DNA of 62,349 nucleotides from Oscillospiraceae bacterium (GTDB lineage Bacteria > Bacillota > Clostridia > Oscillospirales > Ruminococcaceae): assembly GCA_017521825.1 (NCBI GenBank), contig JAFXBK010000038.1, positions 1 to 62,349 of the forward strand. Direction: 5' to 3'. A model generated the notes under the pieces. That model was not told the DNA's origin. It searched no databases and saw nothing but the letters and a program-made list of their open reading frames with translations. Each line of letters starts with the position of its first letter. The first letter of the stretch is position 1. Shown one piece after another: positions 17,301-25,787 of this stretch. The position numbers were made by a program, and so were the translations under genes.

Positions 17301-17634
17301 TAAAAGGCGCGCCGTGAACGTTTTTCTTATAGTATTTAAGTTCATCTTCGCAGGCGGAAAGAGCCGCGCCCATAAGAAGAAGTTTTGCGGTTTCGTCGCA
17401 ATATTCCCCGGCGATTCCGCCGAATTTTCTGAAAATGCTGTTGCAAAGGCGGGAAAAACTTAAAACTTCCACCTTTTGCGCCTTTTCTCTGCCCAAAAAT
17501 TCATCAAGGAGCTTTTCGCTTTCGAAGGAAAACTGTTCCGGAACGATTAAAAAGGCGGAATCTTCCTTTGCGATATCTTCGTAAAGGATTTTTCGTCTTG
17601 CTTCTTCGTTGGTGCCGATTATAAAACGGAGCAA
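14320..17634 (-). CDS. addB: AddB nuclease/Chi-recognition subunit
   Basis: This 1104-residue protein is the AddB/RexB partner of AddA. The C-terminal nuclease is intact: VVDYKTGSKDF and INIQMLVYLF, with the four cysteines of the iron-sulfur staple (Cys in FGQCPFSYF and three in PCDFCRYKGIC near the end). The N-terminus begins LRFIIGTNEEARRK where family members usually have a Walker A (GxxGSGKT), so ATP binding by AddB is probably lost, as in RexB-type proteins. I prefer TTG 17634 as start (AGGGCGG seven bases upstream); a TTG at 17652 is also open. The next gene, addA, overlaps it by 8 bases. Confidence 0.94.
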   Translation of the reverse strand: MLRFIIGTNEEARRKILYEDIAKEDSAFLIVPEQFSFESEKLLDEFLGREKAQKVEVLSFSRLCNSIFRKFGGIAGEYCDETAKLLLMGAALSACEDELKYYKKNVHGAPFIEKLVAADSEFKNAGISPAELSALSEKNGTLGEKASDLSLVFELYNAMLEKSYIDPLTDIKRAAETLLENDFFSETPVFIDNFTGFTGSEYKMLRVILEQSPLVEISLCCDSVYDRTGGTGLFSKTQRTAGRLEKIAKEAGAAVKTPVFAENKNDKRPEAIIDLEENFLQSSSPKGKNLGEVRLIKAADPYDEANFVAVMARSLAEEQGFRWRDMAVIARDLSPYEHSLPAAFKRAGIPLYMDKAAKLSAHPLSAFISAALSAIRSNFSAEDILRLLKTGILPVPAEDAAEFENYCFVWNIRGKLFLEPFTGSPEGFREIKPEDLEKLEKLNSLREKVINPLETLRKRLSGASGKEFSAAFYDFLCECEVTEGLRRLYDELSESGETAAAENLDAFWSYTVSALDKFSVALGDTVLEKETMGRLFELIINEAEIGVLPHTLDCVSAGTADRIRPSDIKAVFVIGLCDGVFPAPPKNSSLFTTEERKILAEEGLELGEGENDDILSERIYAYTAFTSASEKVFASYPKYDISSAEQSPSVLISRLRESVGSLPEESTSDFREDFWLCSESFAFEHLAAFGKNSNKSSEALKKYFEEKELWRERAQKLGTAVEAENFAIENPENAEKLFGKNFRFSPTKLDTFGQCPFSYFIKSGLVLRERQKAELSPLSAGTLIHHVLQVLIPKFGGKGIALLSDAELQKEVDLVLKDYLDTVMGSEKGKTARFMYLYRRTAGFITRLLRRLGEEFFHSEFVPFAFEEPLGGDNINFYRLETPDGKKITVEGTIDRIDVLERNGERFVRVVDYKTGSKDFALCDVYYGINIQMLVYLFSIQQGGKGGLSNSIPSGVLYMPAKNSVLKMERGDTAEEVFEEQRRSFRMNGLLLDDEAVLTAMEPGLSGFYIPVKKGKNGPSGSLASLAEFGVIKKHIDSLLINIASELSEGKIAALPFRKNSTSPCDFCRYKGICRRSENAPFVEHESFRDKEFFEKVKGGEDNG

Positions 17635-17719
17635 AATTTCACCGCCCTTCAAAAAAAGATTATATATAAATTATAATACCATATTAAAATAAAAAATAAC
17701 AGACCAAAACCGCACCGAA

Positions 17720-17756
17720 TAAAAAATGCACCCGAAAAAACGGGTGCATTTTTTTA
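17720..17756. terminator. Terminator of the class A PBP gene
   Basis: ATGCACCCG pairs with CGGGTGCAT, with T-runs on both strands; it ends the minus-strand PBP gene. Confidence 0.88.
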
Positions 17757-17770
17757 TATGGCAAAAATTT

Positions 17771-19993
17771 TTAACCGAAGATATCGCTGATTCCGCTGTC
17801 TTCGTCATCATCGTCGTCTCTTCCGAAAGGAATATCCCAAATTCCGTTGGAATCACCGTAACATTTGGTGCAGTTTCCGGGAAGGTTATCCTTTTTATAC
17901 CAGCCGACTTTGGTTTCGGAACAGGCGGAACCCGCAAGGTCGCCGGAAGCGGTGCAGTAAGTTGCGGAAACAACGTTGGTGCTTTCCGGGAATTTAACGC
18001 TGGGGTCTTCGCCGGCCATAACCTGTTTCATAATGGACTGCCAGATAATGGGGGTGGGGTAGGAGCTGTATTTAATTTCCTTCATTCCTTCGGAATAACC
18101 AAGCCAGCAAACGCCGAGATATTGGGGAGTCATGCCGACGAACCAAAGGTCGGTGTTGTCGGAAGCGGAACCGGTTTTACCCGCAACGGTGAATCCGGGT
18201 ATCTGGGCGGTGGGGTTTGCGGTACCATACCGGCCGTAAACAACTTCCTGGCAGAGCTTGTTAAGAATCATCGAAGTTTCCGCGGAAATAACGCGTTCCG
18301 GGGCAGTGTTCGCGGTAAGGATAACCGCGCCTTCGCTGTCGAGAACCTTGGTGTAGGAATGGGGTTCAATATAAAGTCCGCCGTTGCCGATCATCTGGTA
18401 AGCGCCTGCAAGTTCAATGGGCGAAACGCCTTCGGTAAAGGAACCAAGAGCCATCGGCGCAACGGCAACATCGTTGTTGGCGCCGCTTTCAACAAGGGTA
18501 GTTATATGGAGCTTCTGGGTAAGGAAATCGAAAACCGTTCTGGGGGTAAGAAGGGTTACGAGTTTTACCGGAATTGTGTTGATGGAACGGGCAATCGCCG
18601 TTCTTACATCAACGTCGCCCATATAACCCGCATAATAGTTGATGGGCCAGTCCGCCCTAAAGGTGGTGCTTCCCATGGTTTCGCCGGCTTTATAAATCGG
18701 TTCGTCGGTGATAACGGTGGAAAAAGTTATAAGGTCGTTTTCAATGGCAAGGGCATAGGAGGAAATGGGCTTGATGGTAGAACCGATATGCCGTTTGCCG
18801 TGGGCGGCAATGTTGAAAAGGCGGGAACCGGTTTTTTCGCCCTTGCCGCCTACTATGGCAACAACTTCGCCGTCATAGTTAAGGATTACAAAAGCGGAAT
18901 CCGGCTGAACTTCGTTGCGGACTTTCGGGAAGCCGTCCGGATTTTCGTAATAATCCTCAACAATGTCCTGAATCCTGTTATCAACGGTGGCGTAAATTCT
19001 GTAACCGCCGTTATAAAGGTTATATTGGGCGGTGCTGTAATCCCAGCCGTATTCGTCCATAAGGTCGTCGATAACGTCATCGATGATGTAATCGATGAAC
19101 CAGGAGGTATATTTTCCGGAGGATTTTCCGGTTACCTGGCCTTTGGAAGTTGCGATATCAACGTCGCAAAGGGTATCGTATTCTGCGTCGGTGATATATT
19201 TGTTCTCAAGCATTTCGCCGTAAATATATTCCCGGCGGCCCTTGTTGTTTTCCGGATGGCCGAAAGGCTCATAGATACTGGGGTTGTTGGTTATTGCAAT
19301 AAGTCCGGCGCATTCCGGAAGGGTAAGTTCAGAAATATCCTTGTCGAAATACATATTCGCCGCCGCCTGGACGCCCTTGGTGTTGTAACCGAGAGCGATT
19401 ACGTTGAGATATGCTTCGAGAATCTGCTGTTTGGAATATTGTTTTTCAAGGGCAAGGGCGTTAAAAATTTCCTTTACCTTACGGTCAATTCGGACTTCGT
19501 CCGCGCCGGTTACGTTTTTGATAAGCTGCTGGGTAATGGTGGAACCGCCGCCGGAATCTCCGCCGGTAAGGAAGCTTAAGGTTGCCTGGATGGTTCGGGC
19601 AAAGTCAACACCCTGGTGCTGCCAAAAGCGTTTGTCCTCCGCCGCAACAACGGTATCGATAAGATAATCCGGGAACTGTTCGTAATCCGCCCAGATAAGT
19701 TTTCCGCTTTCGCCGTAAAGTTTGGTGTCTTCAACGTAAACTCCGGTGTCGGAATCCTTTGTATAGATAATCGTTGTGTAGCTGAGTTCAAGCTGGTCAA
19801 GGTCAACAACTTCCGCGTCATCAACCATTCCGAGAATTACCGTCGCAAGAACACATCCGATGATGCATCCGCTTATAATGATAACGGAAAAAACCGTTAC
19901 AAGCGCTCTTCCGAAAAAGCGGAAAAACCCTTTGATAATTTTAAGCCAAAGCGGGGTTTCCTTCGGCTGACCGCCGTTCTTTTTAAATTGCAT
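17771..19993 (-). CDS. Class A penicillin-binding protein (transglycosylase/transpeptidase)
   Basis: This 740-residue bifunctional enzyme polymerises and cross-links peptidoglycan outside the membrane. It has a short cytoplasmic N-terminus, one membrane helix near 30-55 and the GT51 domain with AAEDKRFWQHQGVD (catalytic Glu) and GGSTITQQL. The transpeptidase carries SxxK as STIK near 404, SxN as SIN near 469 and KTG near 604 (AGKTGSASDNTD). The C-terminus is acidic (a run of Asp). It starts at ATG 19993 behind AGGAGG. The PBP1A/PonA type is clear; the exact paralogue is not. Confidence 0.94.
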   Translation of the reverse strand: MQFKKNGGQPKETPLWLKIIKGFFRFFGRALVTVFSVIIISGCIIGCVLATVILGMVDDAEVVDLDQLELSYTTIIYTKDSDTGVYVEDTKLYGESGKLIWADYEQFPDYLIDTVVAAEDKRFWQHQGVDFARTIQATLSFLTGGDSGGGSTITQQLIKNVTGADEVRIDRKVKEIFNALALEKQYSKQQILEAYLNVIALGYNTKGVQAAANMYFDKDISELTLPECAGLIAITNNPSIYEPFGHPENNKGRREYIYGEMLENKYITDAEYDTLCDVDIATSKGQVTGKSSGKYTSWFIDYIIDDVIDDLMDEYGWDYSTAQYNLYNGGYRIYATVDNRIQDIVEDYYENPDGFPKVRNEVQPDSAFVILNYDGEVVAIVGGKGEKTGSRLFNIAAHGKRHIGSTIKPISSYALAIENDLITFSTVITDEPIYKAGETMGSTTFRADWPINYYAGYMGDVDVRTAIARSINTIPVKLVTLLTPRTVFDFLTQKLHITTLVESGANNDVAVAPMALGSFTEGVSPIELAGAYQMIGNGGLYIEPHSYTKVLDSEGAVILTANTAPERVISAETSMILNKLCQEVVYGRYGTANPTAQIPGFTVAGKTGSASDNTDLWFVGMTPQYLGVCWLGYSEGMKEIKYSSYPTPIIWQSIMKQVMAGEDPSVKFPESTNVVSATYCTASGDLAGSACSETKVGWYKKDNLPGNCTKCYGDSNGIWDIPFGRDDDDDEDSGISDIFG

Positions 19994-20024
19994 TTATCTG
20001 TCCTCCTTTTTTATGAGGAATTAG

Positions 20025-20160
20025 CCCATCAGAGAAGGGGCTGTCTGCGAAGCAGAATGGGGAGGGATATCCCCAACAAAATTTTTGTTAAATAATCCCT
20101 CCTCCGTCATTTCCTTTCGGAAATGCCACCTCCTCCTCCGAGGAGGTTTTTATATCGGAG
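20025..20160. repeat. Family A repeats, head to head
   Basis: Two family A units in opposite orientation: one near 20025-20070 (AGAAGG..., GTCTGCGAAGCAGA) and one near 20090-20150 (ATTTCCTTTCGGAAAT inner hairpin, CCTCCTCCGAGGAGG outer hairpin). Confidence 0.75.
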
Positions 20161-20255
20161 AAGCCTTTGTTATATATTATACCTCGCCAAATGATTATTT
20201 GGTGAACAACCTGTTAAAAATACAGATTGGAATAAACCGGAAAGGGGTTTTTTAT

Positions 20256-20594
20256 ATGGAACACAGTTTTGCTGGGGCGGTTGCCGCGCTTTTGATAACC
20301 GGAACGATTGTAAGCGGGTTTTACGCCCTTGAAAATTTTTTAAAACCAAAGGAAGAGGAAAGCTCTTCCGAAGCGGAAGTTTCCGTTTCCGCCGAAAGCG
20401 AACCTGAAAAAGTTGTCCTCGGGGTTTTTGAAGGAAAAATCGCCCTTTTCGCCGGCGAAAGCCCCTATCCGAATATAATATACGATTTTTACGTAAGGAA
20501 TCTTCCCAAGGAGGACCAAAGCCGCCTTTCCGAAGGAATTTTGGTTTCCTCCCAAAGCGAACTGGAATCCCTTCTCGAAGATTTTATGTCATAA
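20256..20594 (+). CDS. Membrane-anchored protein, BofC C-terminal-like
   Basis: The 112-residue protein has one N-terminal membrane helix (about 6-28), an acidic Ser/Glu linker and a C-terminal domain reading VLGVFEGKIALFAGES...IIYDFYVRNLPKEDQSRLSEGI. This pattern of a short beta domain followed by LPxxDxxxLxxGI recalls BofC-type C-terminal domains in Clostridia. The resemblance is by eye, so function is unproven. The ATG at 20256 follows AAAGGGG; the frame is open further upstream but runs through repeat sequence. Confidence 0.6.
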   Translation: MEHSFAGAVAALLITGTIVSGFYALENFLKPKEEESSSEAEVSVSAESEPEKVVLGVFEGKIALFAGESPYPNIIYDFYVRNLPKEDQSRLSEGILVSSQSELESLLEDFMS

Positions 20595-20595
20595 A

Positions 20596-20800
20596 TTGCC
20601 TTCCCCTTGAGGGGAAGGTGCCACATGCCGTAAGGCGTGGCGGATGAGGTGTTCTGTTTTAAAAAACGGAGATTTTCCGGGAAACACCTCATCAGTCACC
20701 GTGGTGACAGCTTTTCCTCGCCAGAGACGGCAGACCCCTCTGTCTGCGACATCTCCCCTAACAGGGGAGTCTCCTCAAGGAGAAGCCTTATCAGTCGATA
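20596..20800. repeat. Family A repeats between two genes
   Basis: At least three family A units or parts fill the convergent gap: CCTTCCCCTTGAGGGGAAGG with the inner hairpin CCACATGCCGTAAGGCGTGG, an inverted unit with GTCACCGTGGTGAC, and CTCCCCTAACAGGGGAG followed by CTCCTCAAGGAG. Confidence 0.8.
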
Positions 20801-21888
20801 AAATCTTTGAGTTTTTTGCTTCTGCTGGGGTGGCGGAGCTTGCGAAGTGCCTTTGCTTCGATCTGGCGGATACGCTCACGGGTTACGTTAAATTCCTTGC
20901 CAACTTCCTCAAGGGTTCTGGGGCGGCCGTCATCAAGGCCGAAACGAAGGCGAAGAACTTTTTCTTCCCTGGGGGTAAGGGTTTTAAGAACGTCCGCAAG
21001 CTGTTCCTTAAGAAGGGTGTGGGAAGCGGCATCGGCCGGTGCCGGTGCGTCGTCGTCCGGAATAAAGTCGCCAAGGTGGCTGTCTTCCTCTTCGCCGATA
21101 GGGGTTTCGAGGGAAACCGGTTCCTGGGCAACGCGCATGATTTCGCGGACTTTATCGGTGGGCATATCAAGCTCGGCTGCGATTTCTTCCGCGGTTGGTT
21201 CGTGGCCGTTCTGATGAAGAAGCTGGGAGCTTACCTTTTTAACCTTGTTGATGGTTTCCACCATGTGTACAGGAATACGGATGGTTCTTGCCTGGTCGGC
21301 AATAGCTCTGGTAATTGCCTGACGAATCCACCAGGTTGCGTAGGTGGAAAATTTAAAGCCTTTGGTGTGGTCAAATTTTTCAACCGCTTTGATAAGACCA
21401 AGGTTGCCTTCCTGGATAAGGTCAAGGAACTGCATTCCGCGGCCGACGTAGCGTTTTGCTATGGAAACAACAAGACGGAGGTTTGCTTCGGAAAGGCGTT
21501 TTCTTGCTTTTGCGGCAACGCCGGGTTCGCCGCTTGCCATCTGTTCCGCAAGCTGAACTTCCTCATCCGGAGTAAGAAGCGGAACGCGGCCGATTTCCTT
21601 AAGATAAACCTTTACCGGGTCGTCGATGTTGATGCCTTCGATAATGGTGCCGTCCTCGTCGATGGTGTCGGCTTCAACGTCGGAAAGGTCAAAATCAAGG
21701 TCGGCGGTTGCGGAAAAATCTTCGATGATTTCGATGTTATTGCTTTCAAGGATGTCGTAAAGTTTATCGACCTGTTCAACCTCAAAATCCATTTCCTCGA
21801 TAAAATCGGTGATTTCCTTGGTGGTAAGTTTTCCTTTTGCCTTTCCGTTTTCAATAAGTTCGGAAAGAGTGGTTTTCTTTTCTGCCAT
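20791..21888 (-). CDS. rpoD: Primary sigma factor SigA (RpoD)
   Basis: This 365-residue protein is the housekeeping sigma factor. It has a reduced region 1.1, region 1.2 ([17 protein letters not shown]), region 2 with the -10 recognition helix ([45 protein letters not shown]), region 3 and region 4 with the -35 reading helix ([31 protein letters not shown]). It lies downstream of dnaG on the same strand, the usual dnaG-rpoD macromolecular synthesis order. The small size is normal for Bacillota. Confidence 0.98.
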   Translation of the reverse strand: MAEKKTTLSELIENGKAKGKLTTKEITDFIEEMDFEVEQVDKLYDILESNNIEIIEDFSATADLDFDLSDVEADTIDEDGTIIEGINIDDPVKVYLKEIGRVPLLTPDEEVQLAEQMASGEPGVAAKARKRLSEANLRLVVSIAKRYVGRGMQFLDLIQEGNLGLIKAVEKFDHTKGFKFSTYATWWIRQAITRAIADQARTIRIPVHMVETINKVKKVSSQLLHQNGHEPTAEEIAAELDMPTDKVREIMRVAQEPVSLETPIGEEEDSHLGDFIPDDDAPAPADAASHTLLKEQLADVLKTLTPREEKVLRLRFGLDDGRPRTLEEVGKEFNVTRERIRQIEAKALRKLRHPSRSKKLKDFID

Positions 21889-21965
21889 TTTTAAATTCCC
21901 CCTGAAAAAATATCTATGTTTAATGTTGTGGGTACTGGTTTATATCTCCCATTAAGGGAGGGTTT

Positions 21966-23717
21966 TTATTTTTTGGATTTCCGGATATTCTCGATATATT
22001 CAACGAGCTCCGCACCGGAAAGTTCGCCTATTTCCTGGTCGGATTTTCTTTCTTTAAGGCGAAGAATCGTTTTCGAAGCCTCGATGGCGTCCTCCGCGGA
22101 ATATTGGTGCTCCCTTGCAAGGCCCGAAAGTTTTGCGATAATGCCCTGCTGCTCAAGGGTAAAATCCTCGCCGAAGAGGGTAAGGGATATTTCAAATCCG
22201 GTGCTCAGGGTGCTCAGAAGCTTCCGGTAAAAGTTTCCGTAAAGCTCACAGACAAAATCTTCCGGCGAAAGAGCCGTGCTCAGGGTGCTCAAAGTTTCCG
22301 GGTGGCGCAAAACAGCGCCAAGAAGCCTTTCTTCCGCTGCCGCGGAAGCCGGGTTTTTAAGTTTTTCCGGAACCGCGCCGCCGAAGGTGTTGCTTTGCGC
22401 CGTTCCGTTTATGGCCCGAGCACTTTCGGCTCTTGCCCTGCGCTTGACCTTTGCCTGCACCTGGGTAAGGATTCCTTCCTTGGTGGTGCCGTAATCTCTG
22501 GCAAGTTTTGCCGCCCAGACTTCCCGCTCAAGCGGGTTTTTCATCTCCGCCAGAAGCCCTACCGCATCCTTAAGGGCGGAAATTTTTCCTTCCGGCGTTC
22601 CCGTGTCATATTTTGCGCCGATTTTGGAAAGTTCATATTCGACCGAGCCGGCGCTTTGTTCAATAAGCCTTTTGAACCTTGCCCCGCCGAATTTTTTAAT
22701 ATATTCGTCCGGGTCCTTTGCGTCCGGAATGGAAAGAACCTTCGAGCGGATTCCCACTTCGTCAAGAAGGCCGATGGCGCGCTTTGTTGCTTTCTGTCCG
22801 GCCTCGTCCGAATCGTAGGCAAGAACCGCTTCCTCAACGTAGGCGGAAGCAAGGCGGCATTGGTCGGAAGTAAGCGAAGTTCCAAGGGAAGCCACCGCTT
22901 CGGTAAAACCGGCCTGGTGCATGGCGATAACATCCATATAGCCTTCGCAAAGGATAAGCCGTTCGAGCTTTTGCTTTTTGGCAAAGTTAAGGGCGAAAAG
23001 GTTTTTTGTTTTCTTAAAAACCGGAGTATCCGGCGAGTTATAATATTTCGGGCCGTCGCCGCTCATTTTTCTTCCGCCGAAGCCGATTACGTTTCCTCTT
23101 AAATCGATTATCGGGAACATAACTCTGTCCCGGAAAACGTCGTAATATCTTCCGCTTTTTTCGCTTTTGCGCGAAAGCTGGGCCGCAACCATATCCTCGT
23201 AGCGGAAGCCTTTTGATGCAAGAAGGTCGGTAAGCCTTGTCCATTCATTCGGCGCATATCCAAGGCCGAAATGCTTTATGGTCTTTGGTTCAAGCCCGCG
23301 TCCAAGAAGATAATCAAGGGCGGCTTTGCCGGAAGGCTTCGTAAGTTCGGAAAAATAAAATCTTGCGGCTTCCCGGTTCATTTCAAGGATTTTTGTTTTT
23401 AAAAGAGCGGTTTTATCCTCCGCCGCGTCCTCCGGAACGTTCATTCCCGCCCGCTGGGCAAGGAATTTTATCGCTTCGACGTATTCAAGATTTTCTATCC
23501 GCCGGATAAAGCCGATAACGTCGCCGCCGGCGCCGCAGCCGAAGCAATAGAACGACTGGCTTTCCGGATAAACGGTGAAGGAACCGGTTTTTTCCGAATG
23601 GAAGGGGCAAAGCCCGGTGGAAATTCTTCCGCGCTTCCGAAGCTGGACGTAGCTTGAAACAACGGATTCGATATCGCAGTTCATTTTAAGTTCTTCAATA
23701 AAACTTTGCGGAATCAT
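21966..23717 (-). CDS. dnaG: DNA primase
   Basis: DnaG makes the RNA primers for replication. The 583-residue protein has the N-terminal zinc ribbon (Cys37, His40, Cys58, Cys61 in CPFH and CFGCG), the catalytic core, the Toprim motifs LILCEGYMDVIAMHQ and AYDSDEAGQKATKRA and a helicase-binding C-terminal domain. It precedes rpoD with a 77-base gap that holds half a repeat hairpin. Upstream, a DUF559 unit with inverted repeats now separates it from dgt. Confidence 0.98.
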   Translation of the reverse strand: MIPQSFIEELKMNCDIESVVSSYVQLRKRGRISTGLCPFHSEKTGSFTVYPESQSFYCFGCGAGGDVIGFIRRIENLEYVEAIKFLAQRAGMNVPEDAAEDKTALLKTKILEMNREAARFYFSELTKPSGKAALDYLLGRGLEPKTIKHFGLGYAPNEWTRLTDLLASKGFRYEDMVAAQLSRKSEKSGRYYDVFRDRVMFPIIDLRGNVIGFGGRKMSGDGPKYYNSPDTPVFKKTKNLFALNFAKKQKLERLILCEGYMDVIAMHQAGFTEAVASLGTSLTSDQCRLASAYVEEAVLAYDSDEAGQKATKRAIGLLDEVGIRSKVLSIPDAKDPDEYIKKFGGARFKRLIEQSAGSVEYELSKIGAKYDTGTPEGKISALKDAVGLLAEMKNPLEREVWAAKLARDYGTTKEGILTQVQAKVKRRARAESARAINGTAQSNTFGGAVPEKLKNPASAAAEERLLGAVLRHPETLSTLSTALSPEDFVCELYGNFYRKLLSTLSTGFEISLTLFGEDFTLEQQGIIAKLSGLAREHQYSAEDAIEASKTILRLKERKSDQEIGELSGAELVEYIENIRKSKK

Positions 23718-23742
23718 GGGCTTGCCTCCTTTCTTAATATTA

Positions 23743-24187
23743 GCCTCCCTTGTTAAAGGGAGGTGTCAGCCGAAGGCTGACGGAGGGATTCCTTTACAAA
23801 TTCATCAATGAACATGCAAATTCCCTCAAAATTACGATTTATCTCACCGTTTGGAATTCTCATAACGGTCAAATTACGTTTTTCAAATTTTTCTGTGCGG
23901 ATTATGTCTTTCAAAAGTCCGTCCTTTGTATAATGTTGGCTTCCGTCAAGTTCGATTACAAGCCTTGCCTTGTGACAGTAAAAATCGGCAATATAATCGT
24001 CAATAACTTTCTGGCGGAGAAAACGTTCCGGATAATTTTTCAGAAAATCATACCAAAGATGTTTTTCTTCCTTGGTCATGTTTTTCCTTAATTCCCTTGC
24101 ATTATCCGTAAGCTTTGGATTATGTCGGTAATTCATTTATGAATCCCTCCACCGCTTCGCGGTCCCCCTCCCTTTGACAAGGGAGGC
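23743..24187. mobile_element. Unit 1: DUF559 gene bracketed by inverted family A repeats
   Basis: This 445-base unit consists of a family A repeat (23743-23792), one gene, and a second family A repeat in opposite orientation (24141-24187). Little else is present. The left repeat supplies the last 12 codons and the stop of the gene; the right one supplies its GGAGGG ribosome binding site. The unit lies between dgt and dnaG, which are otherwise neighbours. A second unit of 454 bases with the same layout is at 32571-33024. Mobility is inferred from this; I see no clear target duplication. Confidence 0.65.
23753..24136 (-). CDS. DUF559 endonuclease-fold protein
   Basis: The 127-residue protein has the Vsr-like DUF559 layout: LRKNMTKEEKHLWYDFLKN, RQKVIDDYIADFYC and ARLVIELDGSQH. 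Asp51, Glu62, Asp64 and His68 would form the metal site of a PD-(D/E)XK-type nuclease. Activity has not been shown for the family in general. Its last residues (SLRQPSADTSL) are encoded by a family A repeat, and the stop lies in the loop of that hairpin. The GGAGGG site comes from the opposite repeat. It is about half identical to the protein at 32623. Confidence 0.88.
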   Translation of the reverse strand: MNYRHNPKLTDNARELRKNMTKEEKHLWYDFLKNYPERFLRQKVIDDYIADFYCHKARLVIELDGSQHYTKDGLLKDIIRTEKFEKRNLTVMRIPNGEINRNFEGICMFIDEFVKESLRQPSADTSL

Positions 24188-24193
24188 TTACTT

Positions 24194-25192
24194 TTATTCC
24201 CTGCTCCAGCCTTTTGGAACAAAGAAATCGTTATAAAGCTTGATGGCGTAACGGTCGCTCATGCCGCTGATGTAATCGCAAACCGCCCGGTCAAGCCCGT
24301 CGCGCATGGCGATGGCCTGATATTCCGCCGGAAGGGCATTGGCGTTTTCCAGAAAAAATTCGTAAAGAGCTTTAACAAGCGCCTCCGCCTTGTGTTCCTG
24401 GGATTTTGCAACCGGGTTGGTGTAAACCGCGGCGAACATAAATTCCTCAAGAAGCTTGCTTGCGGCGGCAACTTCCGGAGCCATTTTTATTTCGCCGTCG
24501 GAATTTTCGATAACGGAGGTTATCATTTTTGCAAGGCGCGGGGTTGCCCCTTCGCCAAGGATTTCCCGAACTTCCGCCGGAACCGCCGCTTCGGAAAGAA
24601 CTCCCGCCCGGACTGCGTCCTCGTAATCGTGGTGGGCGTAAGCAAAATGGTCCGCCAGCTTAACAAGTTTTCCTTCCGGGGTGTCCGCTTCCTTACCTTT
24701 GGTGTGGCAGACAATTCCGTCCCTTACTTCATAAGTGAGGTTAAGGCCGTTTCCGTCCCGCTCAAGAACATCGATTACCCGAAGGCTTTGTTCATAATGG
24801 CGGAAACCGCCGGGAGCAACTTCATTAAGGGCGCGTTCGCCGGCGTGGCCAAAGGGAGTGTGGCCAAGGTCGTGGCCAAGGGCAATGGCTTCCGTAAGGT
24901 TTTCGTTAAGCCGGAGCGCCACAGCCATGGTCCTTGCGATCTGGGCAACCTCAAGGGTATGGGTAAGGCGGGTGCGGTAATGGTCGCCTTCCGGGCTTAA
25001 AAAAACCTGGGTTTTGTGCATAAGGCGGCGGAAAGCCTTGCAGTGGATAATTCTGTCCCTGTCCCGCTGAAAATCCGTGCGGATACCGTCGGATTCCAAA
25101 GGGAAGAGCCTTCCTTTTGTGTTTTCGGAAAGGGTCGCCATGGGCGAAAGGGTTTCGCGCTCAAGCTGTTCTGTCATTTCGCGGATGTTCAT
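24194..25192 (-). CDS. dgt: Deoxyguanosinetriphosphate triphosphohydrolase-like protein
   Basis: This 332-residue HD-domain protein hydrolyses dNTPs, classically dGTP to deoxyguanosine and triphosphate. The HD residues are visible: RLTHTLEV (His78), GHDLGHTPFGHAGE (His107, Asp108) and a later Asp in LADHFAYAHHD. Length and motifs match the Dgt family of Clostridia, where dgt sits upstream of dnaG. It starts at ATG 25192. The DUF559 unit now follows it directly. Confidence 0.94.
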   Translation of the reverse strand: MNIREMTEQLERETLSPMATLSENTKGRLFPLESDGIRTDFQRDRDRIIHCKAFRRLMHKTQVFLSPEGDHYRTRLTHTLEVAQIARTMAVALRLNENLTEAIALGHDLGHTPFGHAGERALNEVAPGGFRHYEQSLRVIDVLERDGNGLNLTYEVRDGIVCHTKGKEADTPEGKLVKLADHFAYAHHDYEDAVRAGVLSEAAVPAEVREILGEGATPRLAKMITSVIENSDGEIKMAPEVAAASKLLEEFMFAAVYTNPVAKSQEHKAEALVKALYEFFLENANALPAEYQAIAMRDGLDRAVCDYISGMSDRYAIKLYNDFFVPKGWSRE

Positions 25193-25285
25193 TTTCTGCC
25201 GCCTCCTTTTTAAAAAATTTGTCTACATATACTATATACGCGTTTTTTTGCGAAAAACCTTCTTTTTATATTAATAAATTTAAAA

Positions 25286-25786
25286 TTATTCGCAAAAAAG
25301 TTCGTCTTCCTCCCATTTCATGGGATTTTCGAAGATATATTTTGAAATTTCGTCATAAGCCTTTTGATTTCTTATGATTTCGTCGTAAAAAGATTTTTGC
25401 CATATGGATTTTTCACATTTTTTCGATGCAAAGCGTTTCATTTGTCCGATAATGCGAGAAAGTGTAGGGGCGGATATTATCCGCCCGTTTTCCTTGGACG
25501 TTATCGCAACAATCAAGTGAATGTGGTTGGGCATAATGCAATATCTGTCAACAAAAACGCCGGCATAATGTTCGGATATGTTTTCGATGGATTCCTTAAC
25601 AAAATTTCCGTATTCGGATAAAAATGAATCGGTATCATTGTTTTTCGGGCGGATAATATCCGCCCCTACATTTTTCCAAAACAACGGCATTCGGTTTTTC
25701 GTGCATATCGTCACAAAATAATATCCGCTTTTGCTGTAATCATATCCTTGCAAACGGTGCTGTTTCCTTTTCGGAAGGTCTTCCAT
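25286..25786 (-). CDS. REP-associated tyrosine transposase (RAYT), core-B type
   Basis: The 166-residue protein is a Y1 transposase of the RAYT/TnpA-REP type: GYDYSKSGYYFVTICTKNR, the HUH motif MPNHIH (His88, His90) and the tyrosine in SFYDEIIRN (Tyr134) are intact. It would nick single-stranded REP hairpins. Two family B palindromes lie inside its frame in inverted orientation, coding VGADIIRP (residues 40-47) and NGRIISAPTLS (100-110). The start ATG is one base after the lepA stop, without a good binding site, so translation is probably coupled to lepA. Confidence 0.9.
   Translation of the reverse strand: MEDLPKRKQHRLQGYDYSKSGYYFVTICTKNRMPLFWKNVGADIIRPKNNDTDSFLSEYGNFVKESIENISEHYAGVFVDRYCIMPNHIHLIVAITSKENGRIISAPTLSRIIGQMKRFASKKCEKSIWQKSFYDEIIRNQKAYDEISKYIFENPMKWEEDELFCE
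25463..25487. repeat. Family B palindrome inside the RAYT gene
   Basis: TGTAGGGGCG, the core GATATTATC and CGCCCG; it codes residues 101-109 of the RAYT. The inverted partner is at 25646-25670. Confidence 0.9.
25646..25670. repeat. Family B palindrome inside the RAYT gene, inverted
   Basis: CGGGCG, the core GATAATATC and CGCCCCTACA; it codes residues 39-47 of the RAYT. Confidence 0.9.
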
Positions 25787-25787
25787 A

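Noticed and set aside
23743-24187. Target site duplication TTA at both ends of unit 1
   Set aside because: Three bases are too few to be meaningful, and unit 2 does not show a matching duplication.
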